A stretch of 64,000 bases of DNA, taken from contig NZ_BQIP01000010.1 of the NCBI RefSeq assembly GCF_021602585.1, positions 62,001 to 126,000 of the forward strand, read 5' to 3'. Position 1 is the first letter of the stretch, and each line of letters begins with the position of its first letter. The notes beneath the pieces are model-generated. The model was not told the origin of the DNA, searched no databases, and saw nothing but the letters and a program-made list of their open reading frames with translations. The position numbers and the translations under genes are program-made. This document shows, one piece after another, positions 54,983 through 64,000 of this stretch. Source of the DNA: Pseudomonas faucium (GTDB taxonomy: Bacteria > Pseudomonadota > Gammaproteobacteria > Pseudomonadales > Pseudomonadaceae).

Positions 54983-55870
54983 TTAAACCAGTACGCCGGA
55001 CTGGCGCAAGGCAGTACGGACTTTTTCGTGACAACCTTCGCTCAGCCAGGTCAGCGGCAGGCGAATGCCTTTGTGCATCAGGCCCATTTCCACCAGCGCC
55101 CATTTCACCGGGATCGGGTTGGCTTCGCAGAACAGGTCCTTGTGCAGCGGCATGAGTTTTTCGTTGATCGCGCGGGCCTTCTCGGCATTGCCCTCAAGGG
55201 CGGCCTCGCACAGATCGGCCATTTCGCGCGGGGCGACGTTGGCGGTGACGGAGATGTTGCCCTTGCCGCCCATCAGGATCAGCTCGACGGCGGTCGGGTC
55301 ATCGCCGGACAGGACGATGAAGTCTTCGCTCACGCCTTCGATGATGGCCTTGGCGCGCACCAGGTCGCCGGTGGCTTCCTTGATGCCGATGATGTTCGGC
55401 ACGCTCGACAGGCGGATCACGGTCTCGGCCTGCATGTCGCAGGAGGTGCGGCCGGGTACGTTGTAGAGGATCTGCGGGATGTCGACGGCTTCGGCGATGT
55501 GCTTGAAGTGCTGGTACAGGCCTTCCTGGGTCGGCTTGTTGTAGTACGGCACCACCAGCAGGCAGGCGTCGGCGCCGGCGTTCTTGGCGTTCTGCGTCAG
55601 GTGCACGGCTTCGGCGGTGGAGTTGGCGCCGGTGCCGGCGATCACCGGGATCGGCTTCTTGCTGTGCTTGACGCGCTCGACCACATGCTTGATGACCAGG
55701 ATGTGTTCTTCGACATCCAGCGTGGCGGACTCACCGGTGGTGCCGACAGCGACGATCGCGTGGGTGCCATTTTCCAGGTGGAAGTCTACAAGTTTGTCGA
55801 GGCTGCCCCAGTCAAGACGCCCTTGTGCATCCATGGGTGTGACCAATGCCACCATACTGCCCGCAATCAT
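54983..55870 (-). CDS. dapA: 4-hydroxy-tetrahydrodipicolinate synthase
   Basis: 295 residues from ATG 55870 (CAGGAG). Tyr in [13 protein letters not shown] and the Schiff-base Lys in [19 protein letters not shown] binds pyruvate. First step of lysine/diaminopimelate synthesis. Starts the dapA-bamC-MBL-purC operon and is divergent from gcvR. Confidence 0.96.
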   Translation of the reverse strand: MIAGSMVALVTPMDAQGRLDWGSLDKLVDFHLENGTHAIVAVGTTGESATLDVEEHILVIKHVVERVKHSKKPIPVIAGTGANSTAEAVHLTQNAKNAGADACLLVVPYYNKPTQEGLYQHFKHIAEAVDIPQILYNVPGRTSCDMQAETVIRLSSVPNIIGIKEATGDLVRAKAIIEGVSEDFIVLSGDDPTAVELILMGGKGNISVTANVAPREMADLCEAALEGNAEKARAINEKLMPLHKDLFCEANPIPVKWALVEMGLMHKGIRLPLTWLSEGCHEKVRTALRQSGVLV

Positions 55871-56130
55871 GTAACTGCTCCTGCCGGAAAAAGAGAGCGG
55901 TAATGGTACTGGGGGCATCGGCCTTGCACAAGCGAAGCAGGCGGGCGGAGCATTCCCCTCGGCGCCTTATTTCGCTACCCTTGGCCCTTTGATCGGTGCA
56001 GCGCGGCCCGCCGGGCCGTCGACCCTGCTCCCCGGCCTGCGTCCACGTCCTCGCTTGCGAGCCCCGGGCCCTGCCGACAGGAGGCTTTTGCCCGTCCTGC
56101 ATCGACCGCTCATCGCTTTAGGAATGCTGC

Positions 56131-56691
56131 ATGTCCACCCCCACCGTCCGCGAACAATTCCTCGTCATCAGCGCCTTGGGCCCCAACCCGATGGAGCTGG
56201 CCAACGTCCTCAGCCGCGCCGCCTTCGAAAACCGCTGCGCGGTGGTCACCTCGCGCCTGAGCCGGCATGGCGAGACCAGCGCCCTGGTCCTGCAGGTGGG
56301 CGGTAGCTGGGACGCCCTGGCGCGCCTCGAATCCACCCTGCCGGGCCTGGGCAAGAAGCACGGCCTGACCCTCGACGTGGTGCGCAGCGCCGACCAGGAG
56401 GTACGCCCACAGGCCCTGCCTTACGTGGCCTACGTCAGCGCCGCCTACCGCCCGGACATCATCAACGAGCTGTGCCAGTTCTTCCTCGACCACCGCGTCG
56501 AGCTCGAAGCCATGACCTGCGACACCTACCTGGCGCCGCAGACCGGCAGCAGCATGCTCAATGCCCAGTTCACCGTGATCCTGCCGGCCGGCACCCAGAT
56601 CAGCTGGCTGCGCGACCAGTTCCTGGACTTTGCCGACGCCCTGAACCTGGACGCGCTGATCGAACCTTGGCGCCCACAGAACCCCGTGTAA
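56131..56691 (+). CDS. gcvR: GcvR-type ACT-domain regulator
   Basis: 186 residues, two ACT domains (REQFLVISALGPNPMELANVLSRAAFENRC and the second around YVAYVSAAYRPDIINELCQFFLDHRVELEAMT). In E. coli GcvR represses the glycine cleavage genes together with GcvA. AGGA lies just before the ATG at 56131. The bcp gene follows 11 bases later, as in E. coli. Confidence 0.92.
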   Translation: MSTPTVREQFLVISALGPNPMELANVLSRAAFENRCAVVTSRLSRHGETSALVLQVGGSWDALARLESTLPGLGKKHGLTLDVVRSADQEVRPQALPYVAYVSAAYRPDIINELCQFFLDHRVELEAMTCDTYLAPQTGSSMLNAQFTVILPAGTQISWLRDQFLDFADALNLDALIEPWRPQNPV

Positions 56692-56702
56692 GGAAACCTG
56701 CC

Positions 56703-57176
56703 ATGGCTGTAGCAATCGACCAACCCGTTGCCGACTTCCAGGCCCAGGCCACCAGTGGCCAGGCCGTGAGCCTGAGCGGGCTCAAGGGCCAGCAGGTGGT
56801 GCTGTATTTCTACCCCAAGGACAGCACCCCGGGCTGCACCACCGAAGGCCAGGGTTTCCGTGACCAGCATGCAGCCTTTGCCGCGGCCAACACCGTGGTG
56901 TTCGGCGTGTCGCGCGATGGCATCAAGTCGCACGAGAACTTCAAGGCCAAGCAGGGCTTCCCCTTCGAGCTGATCAGCGACAAGGACGAGGCGCTGTGCC
57001 AGCTGTTCGACGTGATCAAGCTGAAGAAGCTGTATGGCAAGGAATACATGGGCGTGGACCGCAGCACCTTCCTGATCGACAAGCACGGTGTGCTGCGCCA
57101 GGCGTGGCGTGGGGTGAAGGTGCCCGGGCATGTGGATGCCGTGTTGGCGGCGGCCCAGGCGCTGGACAAGGCCTGA
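56703..57176 (+). CDS. bcp: thioredoxin-dependent peroxiredoxin (Bcp/PrxQ family)
   Basis: 157 residues. Peroxidatic Cys45 in STPGCTTEG. The usual Bcp resolving Cys five residues later is a Gln (position 50), while another Cys is at 99 (EALCQLF). So it is a 1-Cys-like variant or uses Cys99 or a small thiol. Reduces organic and hydrogen peroxides. Confidence 0.92.
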   Translation: MAVAIDQPVADFQAQATSGQAVSLSGLKGQQVVLYFYPKDSTPGCTTEGQGFRDQHAAFAAANTVVFGVSRDGIKSHENFKAKQGFPFELISDKDEALCQLFDVIKLKKLYGKEYMGVDRSTFLIDKHGVLRQAWRGVKVPGHVDAVLAAAQALDKA

Positions 57177-57182
57177 GAACGA

Positions 57183-57290
57183 ACGGGGCCGCTTCGCGCC
57201 CCATCGCCGGCAAGCCGGCTCCCACAGGTACAGCGTGCATCGCACCTGTGGGAGCCGGCTTGCCGGCGATGGGGGCGCGAAGCGGCCCCG
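57183..57290. repeat. REP inverted pair with extended 45-bp arms
   Basis: REP units flanked by GGGGCCGCTTCGCGCCCC on both sides in opposite orientation, giving arms of about 45 bp with one bulge. Between convergent bcp and AI-2E genes; probably terminates both. Confidence 0.88.
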
Positions 57291-57297
57291 ATTGCAT

Positions 57298-58368
57298 TCA
57301 GAGTATCGGTGACACACTCGGCTCCTGCCGCGGCCAGGCATCCAGCACGGCCTTGATCAGCGTCGCCAGCGGGATGGCGAAGAAGATCCCCCAGAACCCC
57401 CACAACCCGCCAAACAGCAGCACCGCGCAGATGATCGCCACCGGGTGCAGGCTCACCGCCTCGGAGAACAGCAGCGGCACCAGCACGTTGCCATCGAGCC
57501 CCTGGATGATCGCATACACCGTCATCAGGTAGATGAACTGGTCGCCCCAGCCCCACTGGAACAGCGCAATCAGCGTCACCGGCACGGTCACCACCACCGC
57601 CCCCACATATGGCACCACCACCGACAAGCCCACCAGCAGCGCCAGCAAGGCGGCATAGTTGAGCCCCAGGCTGATGAAGGCGATATAGGTGGCGACCCCG
57701 CAAATCAGGATCTCGATGCCCTTGCCGCGGATGTAGTTGGCGATCTGCCGGTTCATCTCGCTGCCCACCCGGTTGAGCAGGCTGCGCTGGCGCGGCAGGT
57801 AGCCGCTGACCCAACGCCCGATCAGCTCGCGGTCCTTGAGGAAGAAGAACACCAGGATCGGCACCAGCACCAGGTAGATCATGGCGCTGACCAACAACGG
57901 CAGGCTCGACAAGGAGAAGGTCAGCGCCCACTGGCCGAACTTGCCGATCTCGCCACGCACCGACTCGATGGCGCGCAGCACCTGCTCGTCCGACACCAGG
58001 TGCGGGTAGCGCTCCGGCAACAGCAACAGCAGCGATTGCCACTTGCTGAGCATGCCCGGCAATTCGTTGAACAGGGTGATCAGCTGGTGCCACAGCAGCG
58101 GCACCAGCACCAATAGGAACACCGCCAGCGCCCCCATGAACAGGGCGAACACCAGCATCACCGCGAGCCGGGTCGGCACCCGGATGCGCTCCAGGGCATT
58201 GACCAGGCCCTGCATCAGAAACGCCAGCACCATCCCCGCCAGCACCGGCGCGAGCATGCCGCCAAGGGTCAGGACCGCGGTGAAGGCCAGGAACAGCAGC
58301 ACCGCCAGCACCACCGCCTCTTCATCGGAGAAGTAGCGATGCAGCCAGTCGCGAAGCACTTTGAACAT
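57298..58368 (-). CDS. AI-2E family transporter (PerM)
   Basis: 356 residues with about eight hydrophobic helices, AI-2E/PerM family. VPYVGAVVVTVPVTLIALFQWGWGDQFIYLMTVYAIIQGLDGNVLVPLLFSE is characteristic. Some members export the autoinducer AI-2, others move ions; this substrate is not known. ATG 58368. tusA lies 20 bases upstream in the same direction. Confidence 0.88.
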   Translation of the reverse strand: MFKVLRDWLHRYFSDEEAVVLAVLLFLAFTAVLTLGGMLAPVLAGMVLAFLMQGLVNALERIRVPTRLAVMLVFALFMGALAVFLLVLVPLLWHQLITLFNELPGMLSKWQSLLLLLPERYPHLVSDEQVLRAIESVRGEIGKFGQWALTFSLSSLPLLVSAMIYLVLVPILVFFFLKDRELIGRWVSGYLPRQRSLLNRVGSEMNRQIANYIRGKGIEILICGVATYIAFISLGLNYAALLALLVGLSVVVPYVGAVVVTVPVTLIALFQWGWGDQFIYLMTVYAIIQGLDGNVLVPLLFSEAVSLHPVAIICAVLLFGGLWGFWGIFFAIPLATLIKAVLDAWPRQEPSVSPIL

Positions 58369-58388
58369 TGACGATCCTTGATTGAGAC

Positions 58389-58628
58389 TCAGGCCTTGCG
58401 CAGCCAGTAGGTATAGGTGCCGGCCTCGGCCGTTTCACGCAGCAGCGTATGACCGGCCAACTGGGCAAAAGTGCGGAAGTCGCGCTGGGAACCGGCGTCG
58501 GTGGCGATCACCTTGAGCACCGCACCACTGCCCAGGCGATTGAGCTCCATCTTCGCCTTGAGCAGGGGCAGCGGGCAGTTCAGCCCGCTGGCGTCGAGTT
58601 CGGCGTCGCAGGTCAGGGTGTCACTCAT
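58389..58628 (-). CDS. tusA: sulfurtransferase TusA
   Basis: 79 residues. The catalytic Cys is in LNCPLPLLKAKMEL (CPxP motif). TusA passes sulfur from IscS for tRNA thiolation or other pathways. ATG 58628 follows TGGAG. Divergent from the M48 protease gene, 108 bases away. Confidence 0.95.
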   Translation of the reverse strand: MSDTLTCDAELDASGLNCPLPLLKAKMELNRLGSGAVLKVIATDAGSQRDFRTFAQLAGHTLLRETAEAGTYTYWLRKA

Positions 58629-58736
58629 CGGGGCATTCTCCACAGGCGGGGCAGACAGGCTGGCTAGGATACCGCCACTGGTCGCCAACGTGTGAGCCGG
58701 CTACAGTAGGTGCTTTATCCGACGCGAGCTTCGTGC

Positions 58737-60173
58737 ATGAACCTACTGCGCCCCACCCTGCTGACGCTGGCCTGCCTGATGGCCCTCCCCGGCCATGCTG
58801 ACGACCTGCCATCGCTGGGCGACGCCAGTTCCGCGATCGTCTCGCCACAGCAGGAGCACCAGCTCGGCCGCGCCTGGCTGAGCCTGCTGCGCGGCCAGGT
58901 CAACCAGCTGAACGACCCGCAGCTCAAGGACTACGTCGAGACCACCGTGTACCGCCTGGCCGAAACCAGCCAGCTGCAGGACCGGCGCCTGGAATTCATC
59001 CTCATCGACAGCAAGGAACTCAACGCCTTCGCCGCCCCTGGCGGCATCGTCGGGGTCAACGGCGGCCTGTTCCTCAACGCCCAGACCGAAGGCGAATACG
59101 CCTCGGTGCTGGCGCACGAACTGGCGCACTTGTCGCAACGCCACTTCGCCCGCGGCGTCGAAGCCCAGCAACGCATGCAGCTGCCGATGATGGCCGCGCT
59201 GCTGGCCGGTATCGTGCTGGCAGCAGGCGGCGCGGGCGACGCCGGTATCGGCATGATTGCCGGCACCCAGGCCGCGGCGATCCAGGAACAGCGGCGCTTC
59301 TCCCGGCAGAACGAGCAGGAAGCCGACCGGGTCGGCATCCAGAACCTGGAAAAGGCCGGTTACGACCCGCGCAACATGCCGACCATGTTCGAACGCTTGG
59401 CGCGCCAGTACCGTTACGATGCCAAGCCGCCCGAATTCCTGCTGACTCACCCGGTGACCGAATCGCGTATCGCCGACACCCGCAACCGCGCCGAGCAGGC
59501 GCCCAAGGGCGGCGTCGAAGACAGCCAGCGCTACCAGCTGATTCGCGCACGCGTGGCGCTCACCTATGAAGGCACGCCCGGCCTTGCCGCCAAGCGCTTC
59601 CGCGCCCAGCTCGACGAAGACCCGAAGCTCGATGCAGCCCGCTATGGCCTGGCCCTGGCGCAGATCAAAGGCGGCCAGCTCAACGAAGCACGCGAGAACC
59701 TAAAGCCCCTGCTGGCCAAGGCGCCCAACGACATCACCTACAACCTGGCGCAGATCGACCTGGACATCACCAACAACCGCCTGGCCGATGCCCAGCAGCG
59801 CGCCGAGCGCATGCAAGGCCTGTATCCAGGCAATTACCCGCTGAAACAGGTGCGCGCCGACCTGCTGGTCAAGCAGAACAAGCCGGCCGAGGCGGAGCAG
59901 GTATTGAACGATCTGCTCAAGAGCCGCCCGGACGATCCGGACGTGTGGTACGACATGGCCGAAGTGCGCGGGCTGTCGGGCAACACCATTGGCCTGCATC
60001 GGGCGCGGGCCGAGTACTTCACCTTGGTGGGGGATTTCGACCAGGCGATCCAGCAGCTCGATTACGCCAAGCGCCGTGCCGGGGGTAATTTCCCGCTGGC
60101 ATCGCAGATCGACCAGCGCCAGCGCGAGATCATGGAGCAGCGGCGTATGGTGCAGGAGATGATGGGGCGGTGA
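58737..60173 (+). CDS. M48 metallopeptidase with TPR domain (BepA-like)
   Basis: 478 residues. Signal peptide (MNLLRPTLLTLACLMALPGHA), zinc motif HELAHLSQRH, then EADRVGIQNLEKAGY carrying the third ligand Glu, and a C-terminal TPR-type helical region. E. coli BepA degrades or repairs misassembled LptD/BAM substrates in the periplasm. ATG 58737; no strong site. An outer-membrane quality-control role is likely. Confidence 0.9.
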   Translation: MNLLRPTLLTLACLMALPGHADDLPSLGDASSAIVSPQQEHQLGRAWLSLLRGQVNQLNDPQLKDYVETTVYRLAETSQLQDRRLEFILIDSKELNAFAAPGGIVGVNGGLFLNAQTEGEYASVLAHELAHLSQRHFARGVEAQQRMQLPMMAALLAGIVLAAGGAGDAGIGMIAGTQAAAIQEQRRFSRQNEQEADRVGIQNLEKAGYDPRNMPTMFERLARQYRYDAKPPEFLLTHPVTESRIADTRNRAEQAPKGGVEDSQRYQLIRARVALTYEGTPGLAAKRFRAQLDEDPKLDAARYGLALAQIKGGQLNEARENLKPLLAKAPNDITYNLAQIDLDITNNRLADAQQRAERMQGLYPGNYPLKQVRADLLVKQNKPAEAEQVLNDLLKSRPDDPDVWYDMAEVRGLSGNTIGLHRARAEYFTLVGDFDQAIQQLDYAKRRAGGNFPLASQIDQRQREIMEQRRMVQEMMGR

Positions 60174-60178
60174 GATTC

Positions 60179-60283
60179 CGGGGGGCGCTTTGCGCCCCTT
60201 TCGCGACACAAGGCCGCTCCTACAGGCGCGCCGCCGCCCTTGTAGGAGCGGCCTTGTGTCGCGAAAGGGCCGCATAGCGGCCC
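60179..60283. repeat. inverted pair of GTAGGAGCGGCC-type repeats
   Basis: Left unit GCGCCCCTTTCGCGACAC..., right unit TGTAGGAGCGGCCTTGTGTCG..., opposed, between convergent M48 and nadA genes. Same family as 6842-6960. Confidence 0.8.
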
Positions 60284-60291
60284 CGACAATG

Positions 60292-61350
60292 TCAAGCGTT
60301 ACCCGAAAGCTTCAAACGCGCCGCCTGGGTAAAGTCCAGCATCCGGTTCAACGGTTTGATCGCCTTGGGCACCAACGCCGGGTCAACGAAAATCTCGTTG
60401 CTCCCGTTACGCAGGCAATCCAGCAACCGCTCCAGGGTATTCATCGCCATCCACGGGCAGTGCGCGCAGCTGCGGCAGGCCGCGCCGTTGCCGGCGGTCG
60501 GCGCCTCGACGAACTCCTTGTCCGGGCACAGCTGCTGCATCTTGTAGAAGATGCCGCGGTCGGTGGCGACGATGAAGGTCTTGTTCGGCAGCGTCTGCGC
60601 AGCCTTGATCAGCTGGCTGGTGGAGCCCACTGCGTCGGCCAGTTCGATCACCGCTTCCGGCGACTCGGGGTGCACCAGGATCGCGGCGTCCGGGTACAGC
60701 GCCTTCATGTCGGCCAGCTGGCGCGACTTGAACTCCTCGTGGACGATGCACGCACCGTCCCACAGCAGCATGTCGGCACCGGTCTGCTTCTGGATGTAGC
60801 GGCCCAGGTGCTGGTCCGGCCCCCAGATGATGGTTTCGCCGTTGTCCATCAGGCTTTCGACGATCTCCAGCGCACAGCTCGAGGTCACCACCCAGTCGGC
60901 CCGGGCTTTGACTGCCGCCGAGGTATTGGCGTAGACCACCACGGTGCGTTCCGGATGCTGGTCGCAGAAGGCCGAGAACTCTTCGACCGGGCAGCCCAGG
61001 TCGAGCGAGCAGGTGGCCTCCAGGGTCGGCATCAGCACGCGTTTTTCCGGGGTGAGGATCTTGGCCGTTTCGCCCATGAAGCGCACGCCGGCGACGATCA
61101 CCGTTTCGGCGGGGTGGTTCTTGCCGAAGCGGGCCATTTCCAGCGAGTCGGAAACGCAGCCGCCGGTTTCTTCGGCCAGCGCCTGGATCACCGGGTCACA
61201 GTAATAGTGGGCGACCAGCACGGCGTTCTGCGCCTTCAGCTCGGCAGCGATGGCCGCACGGTATTCGGCCTCCTGCTCGGCGGTCAGCGGGTTGGGCTGC
61301 TTGGCATCGAGGTGGGCCTGAACCAACAGGCGTTCGGAAATCTGGGTCAT
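60292..61350 (-). CDS. nadA: quinolinate synthase A
   Basis: 352 residues from ATG 61350. Iron-sulfur Cys residues: CSLDLGCP, the middle SSCALE region and RSCAHCPWM. Joins iminoaspartate with DHAP to give quinolinate in NAD synthesis. Longer in-frame start rejected. Confidence 0.95.
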   Translation of the reverse strand: MTQISERLLVQAHLDAKQPNPLTAEQEAEYRAAIAAELKAQNAVLVAHYYCDPVIQALAEETGGCVSDSLEMARFGKNHPAETVIVAGVRFMGETAKILTPEKRVLMPTLEATCSLDLGCPVEEFSAFCDQHPERTVVVYANTSAAVKARADWVVTSSCALEIVESLMDNGETIIWGPDQHLGRYIQKQTGADMLLWDGACIVHEEFKSRQLADMKALYPDAAILVHPESPEAVIELADAVGSTSQLIKAAQTLPNKTFIVATDRGIFYKMQQLCPDKEFVEAPTAGNGAACRSCAHCPWMAMNTLERLLDCLRNGSNEIFVDPALVPKAIKPLNRMLDFTQAARLKLSGNA

Positions 61351-61535
61351 GATCGCGGGACCTGCAGGCGCGCATGCGCGTCGAATCGAGTGTACCACCC
61401 GGCCCTGGCAGATCGGCTAAGGGTGCCGGACGGCAGGCATGCCGCCACGGCCCTCTGCGGGCGCGGATTATTATCGGACGCCGAAGGCTACAGACAATCA
61501 AGGGATTTCTAAAGCGGTTTTTGTGTTGCCTGAAG

Positions 61536-61603
61536 GGCCCTATCGCCGGCAAGCCGGCTCCCGCAGGTGTTGCTGTGGGAGCCGGCTTGCCGGCGATAGG
61601 GCC
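61536..61603. repeat. REP inverted pair (BIME), short loop
   Basis: Opposed REP units with a short loop (variant CTCCCGCAGGTGTTGCTGTGGG) between nadA and the DUF945 gene, both on the minus strand. Confidence 0.85.
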
Positions 61604-61611
61604 TTTGCAGA

Positions 61612-63120
61612 TCAACCCTGCGGCTGCATCGCCGCAAAGTGCGCCGCCAGGATCATGGCGAACTCCTCGACGGTCATCTTCTTGCCATTGAATTCGACCA
61701 TGCCATCGGCATAGTGCAGGCTCGATACCACGTCGTTGCCCTGCACGGTGGCCATGCCGCTCTGCAGTGCCATCATGCCGACCATCTCACCGGCCTGGCT
61801 GGACTGCATGGCAATCGCCTGGGCGTCGGTCTGCCCTTCGAGCAAGGCCTGCAGGGTCGCCAGGTCGCCGATCATCGGCTTGGACAGCGAGAGCTTGCTC
61901 TTGACCTGGGTGATCAGCTGCTTGCCAAGCTGGTCGGGCGGCAGGTCGAAGGACGTCGGGCTGGCGAAATCCATCGACAGGTTGAAGCGGCTTTCGCCAT
62001 TGGCCGTCTTGAACGACAGGTTCTCCACCGCCACCTGCGGCTTGGATGCCAGCAACTGCTGCAGGTCGCCCTGGAACTTGGCCTTCTCGGCCTCGTCCAT
62101 CTGGATTTGCGGCACGGGCTCGCCAGCGGCGGCAGCCGCCTCGAACTCCGGCAAGTGCGCCTGGTACCACTGCGACAACGCCTGCAGGGCCGGGGCATTG
62201 ATCGACTTGATGCTCACCGCCAGCTGGCCACTGCCGACCGCGCGGCCGTCCCAGGTAATGTCCGCCACCTTGTAGTCCACGCGGCCACCCACGGTGCCCG
62301 GGCCATCGAGGGTCTGCAGGGCATTCTGCTCGATGCCCTTGAGCAACAGCACCTGTTGCTTGGGCCCCAGCGTGGCCTTGGCCTCGGCCAGCAGCAGGTC
62401 GACATTGCCGACATAGACCATGTCGTGCTCGGTAGCCGCCAGGTTGCCGCCAATCTTCAGGCCTTGCAGCTCGAAGGTTGCAGGCGGGTGGTCAGCGCCT
62501 ACCAGCTTGATGTCCAAGCGCTCGGCAGCGCCATGGAATTTCGAGGCCTTGCCGTCCCGGTCGCCCGCAGCTTCCAGGTGCATGCCCGAAAAATCGACGC
62601 TGCTGCCGTTGCCGTCCTTGAAGTTGAACGGGGCCACCTGGACGACGCTGTCGACGCTGCCGCCGTAGCCCAGGCTGACCTGCGCAGCCACCGGTGGTTT
62701 GTCGCCCGTGGCGGCGAACCAGGGCGCGGTGAAGTCGTCTTTTTGCAGCACGCTGTTGCTGGTGGCCATCACCGGCATCAGCTTCAGGGCCTTGACCCGC
62801 GACCAGGGGAACGGGCCGTGTTCGATCTGGTCGGTGAGGCCGACCTCGAAGTTGACCGCTTCGCCATGGCCGACGTTGATGTCCTTGGCCTTGACGCGAT
62901 ACTGCGCGGTGCTGGTGAAGAAGTGCTGCTCGAGCCCGACCAGCTCGATGGTCACGCTGCCGCCGGTGCCGACCAGGGCCTTTTTCAGCTCGGCATTGCC
63001 CAGGCTCACGGAGTGTTCCAGCTCGGCAGGAAGCTGCTTGCCGGTGTACCAGGCGCCAGCGGTGGTTGCGACGGCAATGGCGATGGCCAGGCCGGAAAGG
63101 ATGCCTACTGATTTCTTCAT
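61612..63120 (-). CDS. DUF945 (YdgA-like) exported protein
   Basis: 502 residues from ATG 63120 (MKKSVGILSG). N-terminal hydrophobic helix (LAIAIAVATTAGAWYTG), then a long periplasmic-type beta-rich part typical of DUF945/YdgA. Function unknown. Lacks a clear Shine-Dalgarno. No membrane helices beyond the first. Confidence 0.85.
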   Translation of the reverse strand: MKKSVGILSGLAIAIAVATTAGAWYTGKQLPAELEHSVSLGNAELKKALVGTGGSVTIELVGLEQHFFTSTAQYRVKAKDINVGHGEAVNFEVGLTDQIEHGPFPWSRVKALKLMPVMATSNSVLQKDDFTAPWFAATGDKPPVAAQVSLGYGGSVDSVVQVAPFNFKDGNGSSVDFSGMHLEAAGDRDGKASKFHGAAERLDIKLVGADHPPATFELQGLKIGGNLAATEHDMVYVGNVDLLLAEAKATLGPKQQVLLLKGIEQNALQTLDGPGTVGGRVDYKVADITWDGRAVGSGQLAVSIKSINAPALQALSQWYQAHLPEFEAAAAAGEPVPQIQMDEAEKAKFQGDLQQLLASKPQVAVENLSFKTANGESRFNLSMDFASPTSFDLPPDQLGKQLITQVKSKLSLSKPMIGDLATLQALLEGQTDAQAIAMQSSQAGEMVGMMALQSGMATVQGNDVVSSLHYADGMVEFNGKKMTVEEFAMILAAHFAAMQPQG

Positions 63121-63395
63121 GAATTGAACCGATCGATGTCCATATGGGGTGGGCTTGCAGCCGGGCGGCCGCGCAGGTTGCAAAGGATATCACCGCACCC
63201 CTGGCGAAAGGGTGGCCACTGCGACGAAATGGGTCGTTTCGGCGGCATCCTGCAGCCGTGTTCAGCACCGCCCTATTCGTTCAATTTTACGAACATTCGC
63301 ATCGATCGAAATCGCAAAAAACCGCGCAAAAACCGAACATATCGGCCTTTTAACCGATAAATGTTTCAGTTTGGCAACATCTTGTCATGTTTAAC

Positions 63396-63424
63396 TTGAC
63401 ACCCACCCGGCCATCGTTTTTTAT
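63396..63424 (+). promoter_or_regulatory. sigma70-like promoter for the permease leader
   Basis: TTGACA, 17 bases, TTTTAT. A perfect -35 and a partial -10. It is followed by about 165 bases to the small ORF at 63591. The rest of the 470-base gap from 63121 is A+T-rich, with nothing more that I can name. Confidence 0.45.
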
Positions 63425-63590
63425 TTTCACCACCTTGCCCAGCGCCACTCCACGAAGAAGAAAAGCCGCGCCGTCATGATGCCTCATCGCCCCTGCCCGC
63501 ACGCTCCACCTTCCTAGCCCAGGCTCTGCCAGCTCGACAACGGCGCCTCGCCCGCGCCTACCTCTGCTCCAACAATAAAAGGTGAACAAC

Positions 63591-63683
63591 ATGGAGCCCA
63601 CCCGCTCGCCCGCGCTGCACGCGCAATCCACTGCACCCGTCGTTCACGCCCAGCAGCAGGAGCCATGCCAGCATGCAGCCTGA
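63591..63683 (+). CDS. possible 30-codon leader ORF of the permease
   Basis: ATG 63591 preceded by AAAGGTGA; 30 codons, ending in TGA at 63681-63683, 11 bases into the permease gene (ATG 63673) in another frame. The peptide is His-, Gln- and Ala-rich (HAQ and AQQQ segments). Overlap of stop and next start suggests translational coupling. It could equally be a chance ORF. Confidence 0.4.
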   Translation: MEPTRSPALHAQSTAPVVHAQQQEPCQHAA

Positions 63684-64000
63684 CCACAGCGCCACCGGCA
63701 ACGGCCAACTCCGTAAAACCCTGCGCCTCTGGCACGTGATCATCATCGGCCTGGCCTACCTGACGCCGATGACCGTGTTCGACACCTTCGGCATCGTCTC
63801 CGGCATCACCTCCGGGCATGTGCCCAGCGCCTACATCCTGGCGCTGGCCGGCATCCTGTTCACCGCCGTGAGCTACGGCACCCTGGTGCGCCGCTTCCCG
63901 CAATCGGGGTCGGCCTATACCTACACCCAACGCGCGATCAACCCGCACGTGGGCTTCCTGGTCGGCTGGTCGTCGCTGCTCGACTACCTGCTGCTGCCGA
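63673..64000 (+). CDS. amino-acid permease, cut by the window edge
   Basis: The first 109 codons of an APC-type permease: [21 protein letters not shown], then [38 protein letters not shown]. This is the helix 1-3 region of the family. AGGAG lies ten bases before ATG 63673. The rest is beyond 64000, so the substrate is unknown. Confidence 0.85.
   Translation, partial: MQPDHSATGNGQLRKTLRLWHVIIIGLAYLTPMTVFDTFGIVSGITSGHVPSAYILALAGILFTAVSYGTLVRRFPQSGSAYTYTQRAINPHVGFLVGWSSLLDYLLLP

Overview
The window looks like a chromosomal stretch of a Pseudomonas putida-group bacterium. Evidence: high G+C with strong G/C third-position bias; protein sequences very close to known P. putida proteins (XenA-type ene-reductase, 4-hydroxyproline epimerase, mqo, the dapA-bamC-MBL-purC and gcvR-bcp blocks); and many copies of the P. 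putida REP palindrome (core GCCGGCTTGCCGGCGAT), mostly as inverted pairs between convergent genes. It is mostly ordinary core chromosome: about 64 complete genes, one tRNA, one gene cut by the right edge, no phage, insertion sequence or CRISPR.

Layout. 1-6483: small conserved protein, CvfB-like S1 protein, lipoprotein, isocitrate dehydrogenase kinase/phosphatase (aceK), two EamA exporters, DUF4265 protein. 6484-10267: a long exporter leader with a possible small ORF, lpxO, cysK, DUF748 protein. 10497-12533: MoxR ATPase plus VWA partner. 12638-17352: 5-oxoprolinase genes pxpA-B-C with an MFS transporter and divergent LysR regulator. 17488-23781: small conserved genes, an S9 oligopeptidase, a cyclic-nucleotide-binding protein, an HNH nuclease and an RNA methyltransferase. 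23884-32938: degenerate M61-like protein, YcgN, nitroreductase, the rnd-ycgL-dehydrogenase operon, eptA, DUF465 protein, a Cys/Met-metabolism PLP enzyme with divergent Lrp regulator.

33042-39230 holds a module of FdhF/YdeP-type molybdenum oxidoreductase, moaA, bestrophin, moaB and LysR regulator; a perfect 18-bp repeat sits upstream of both divergent halves. 39218-46977 is the trans-4-hydroxyproline pathway: PAS-AraC regulator, permease, epimerase, deaminase, semialdehyde dehydrogenase, FAD oxidase. A heptanucleotide tandem array lies inside a REP pair in the regulator/permease promoter region. 47094-52255: xenA with divergent ArsR regulator, mqo with a signal peptide, a LysE exporter, an A+T-richer toxin-antitoxin pair, tRNA-Ser(CGA). 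52348-64000: purC-MBL-bamC-dapA, gcvR-bcp, AI-2E permease, tusA, M48 protease, nadA, DUF945 protein, and the start of an amino-acid permease behind a small leader ORF.

The best candidates for something not yet described are the YdeP/moaA/bestrophin/moaB/LysR module with its shared operator, the tandem-repeat REP element in front of the hydroxyproline genes, the pseudo-peptidase at 23884-25092, and the leader ORFs before two transporters. All starts were chosen by eye from ribosome-binding sites and family lengths; no database search was run.
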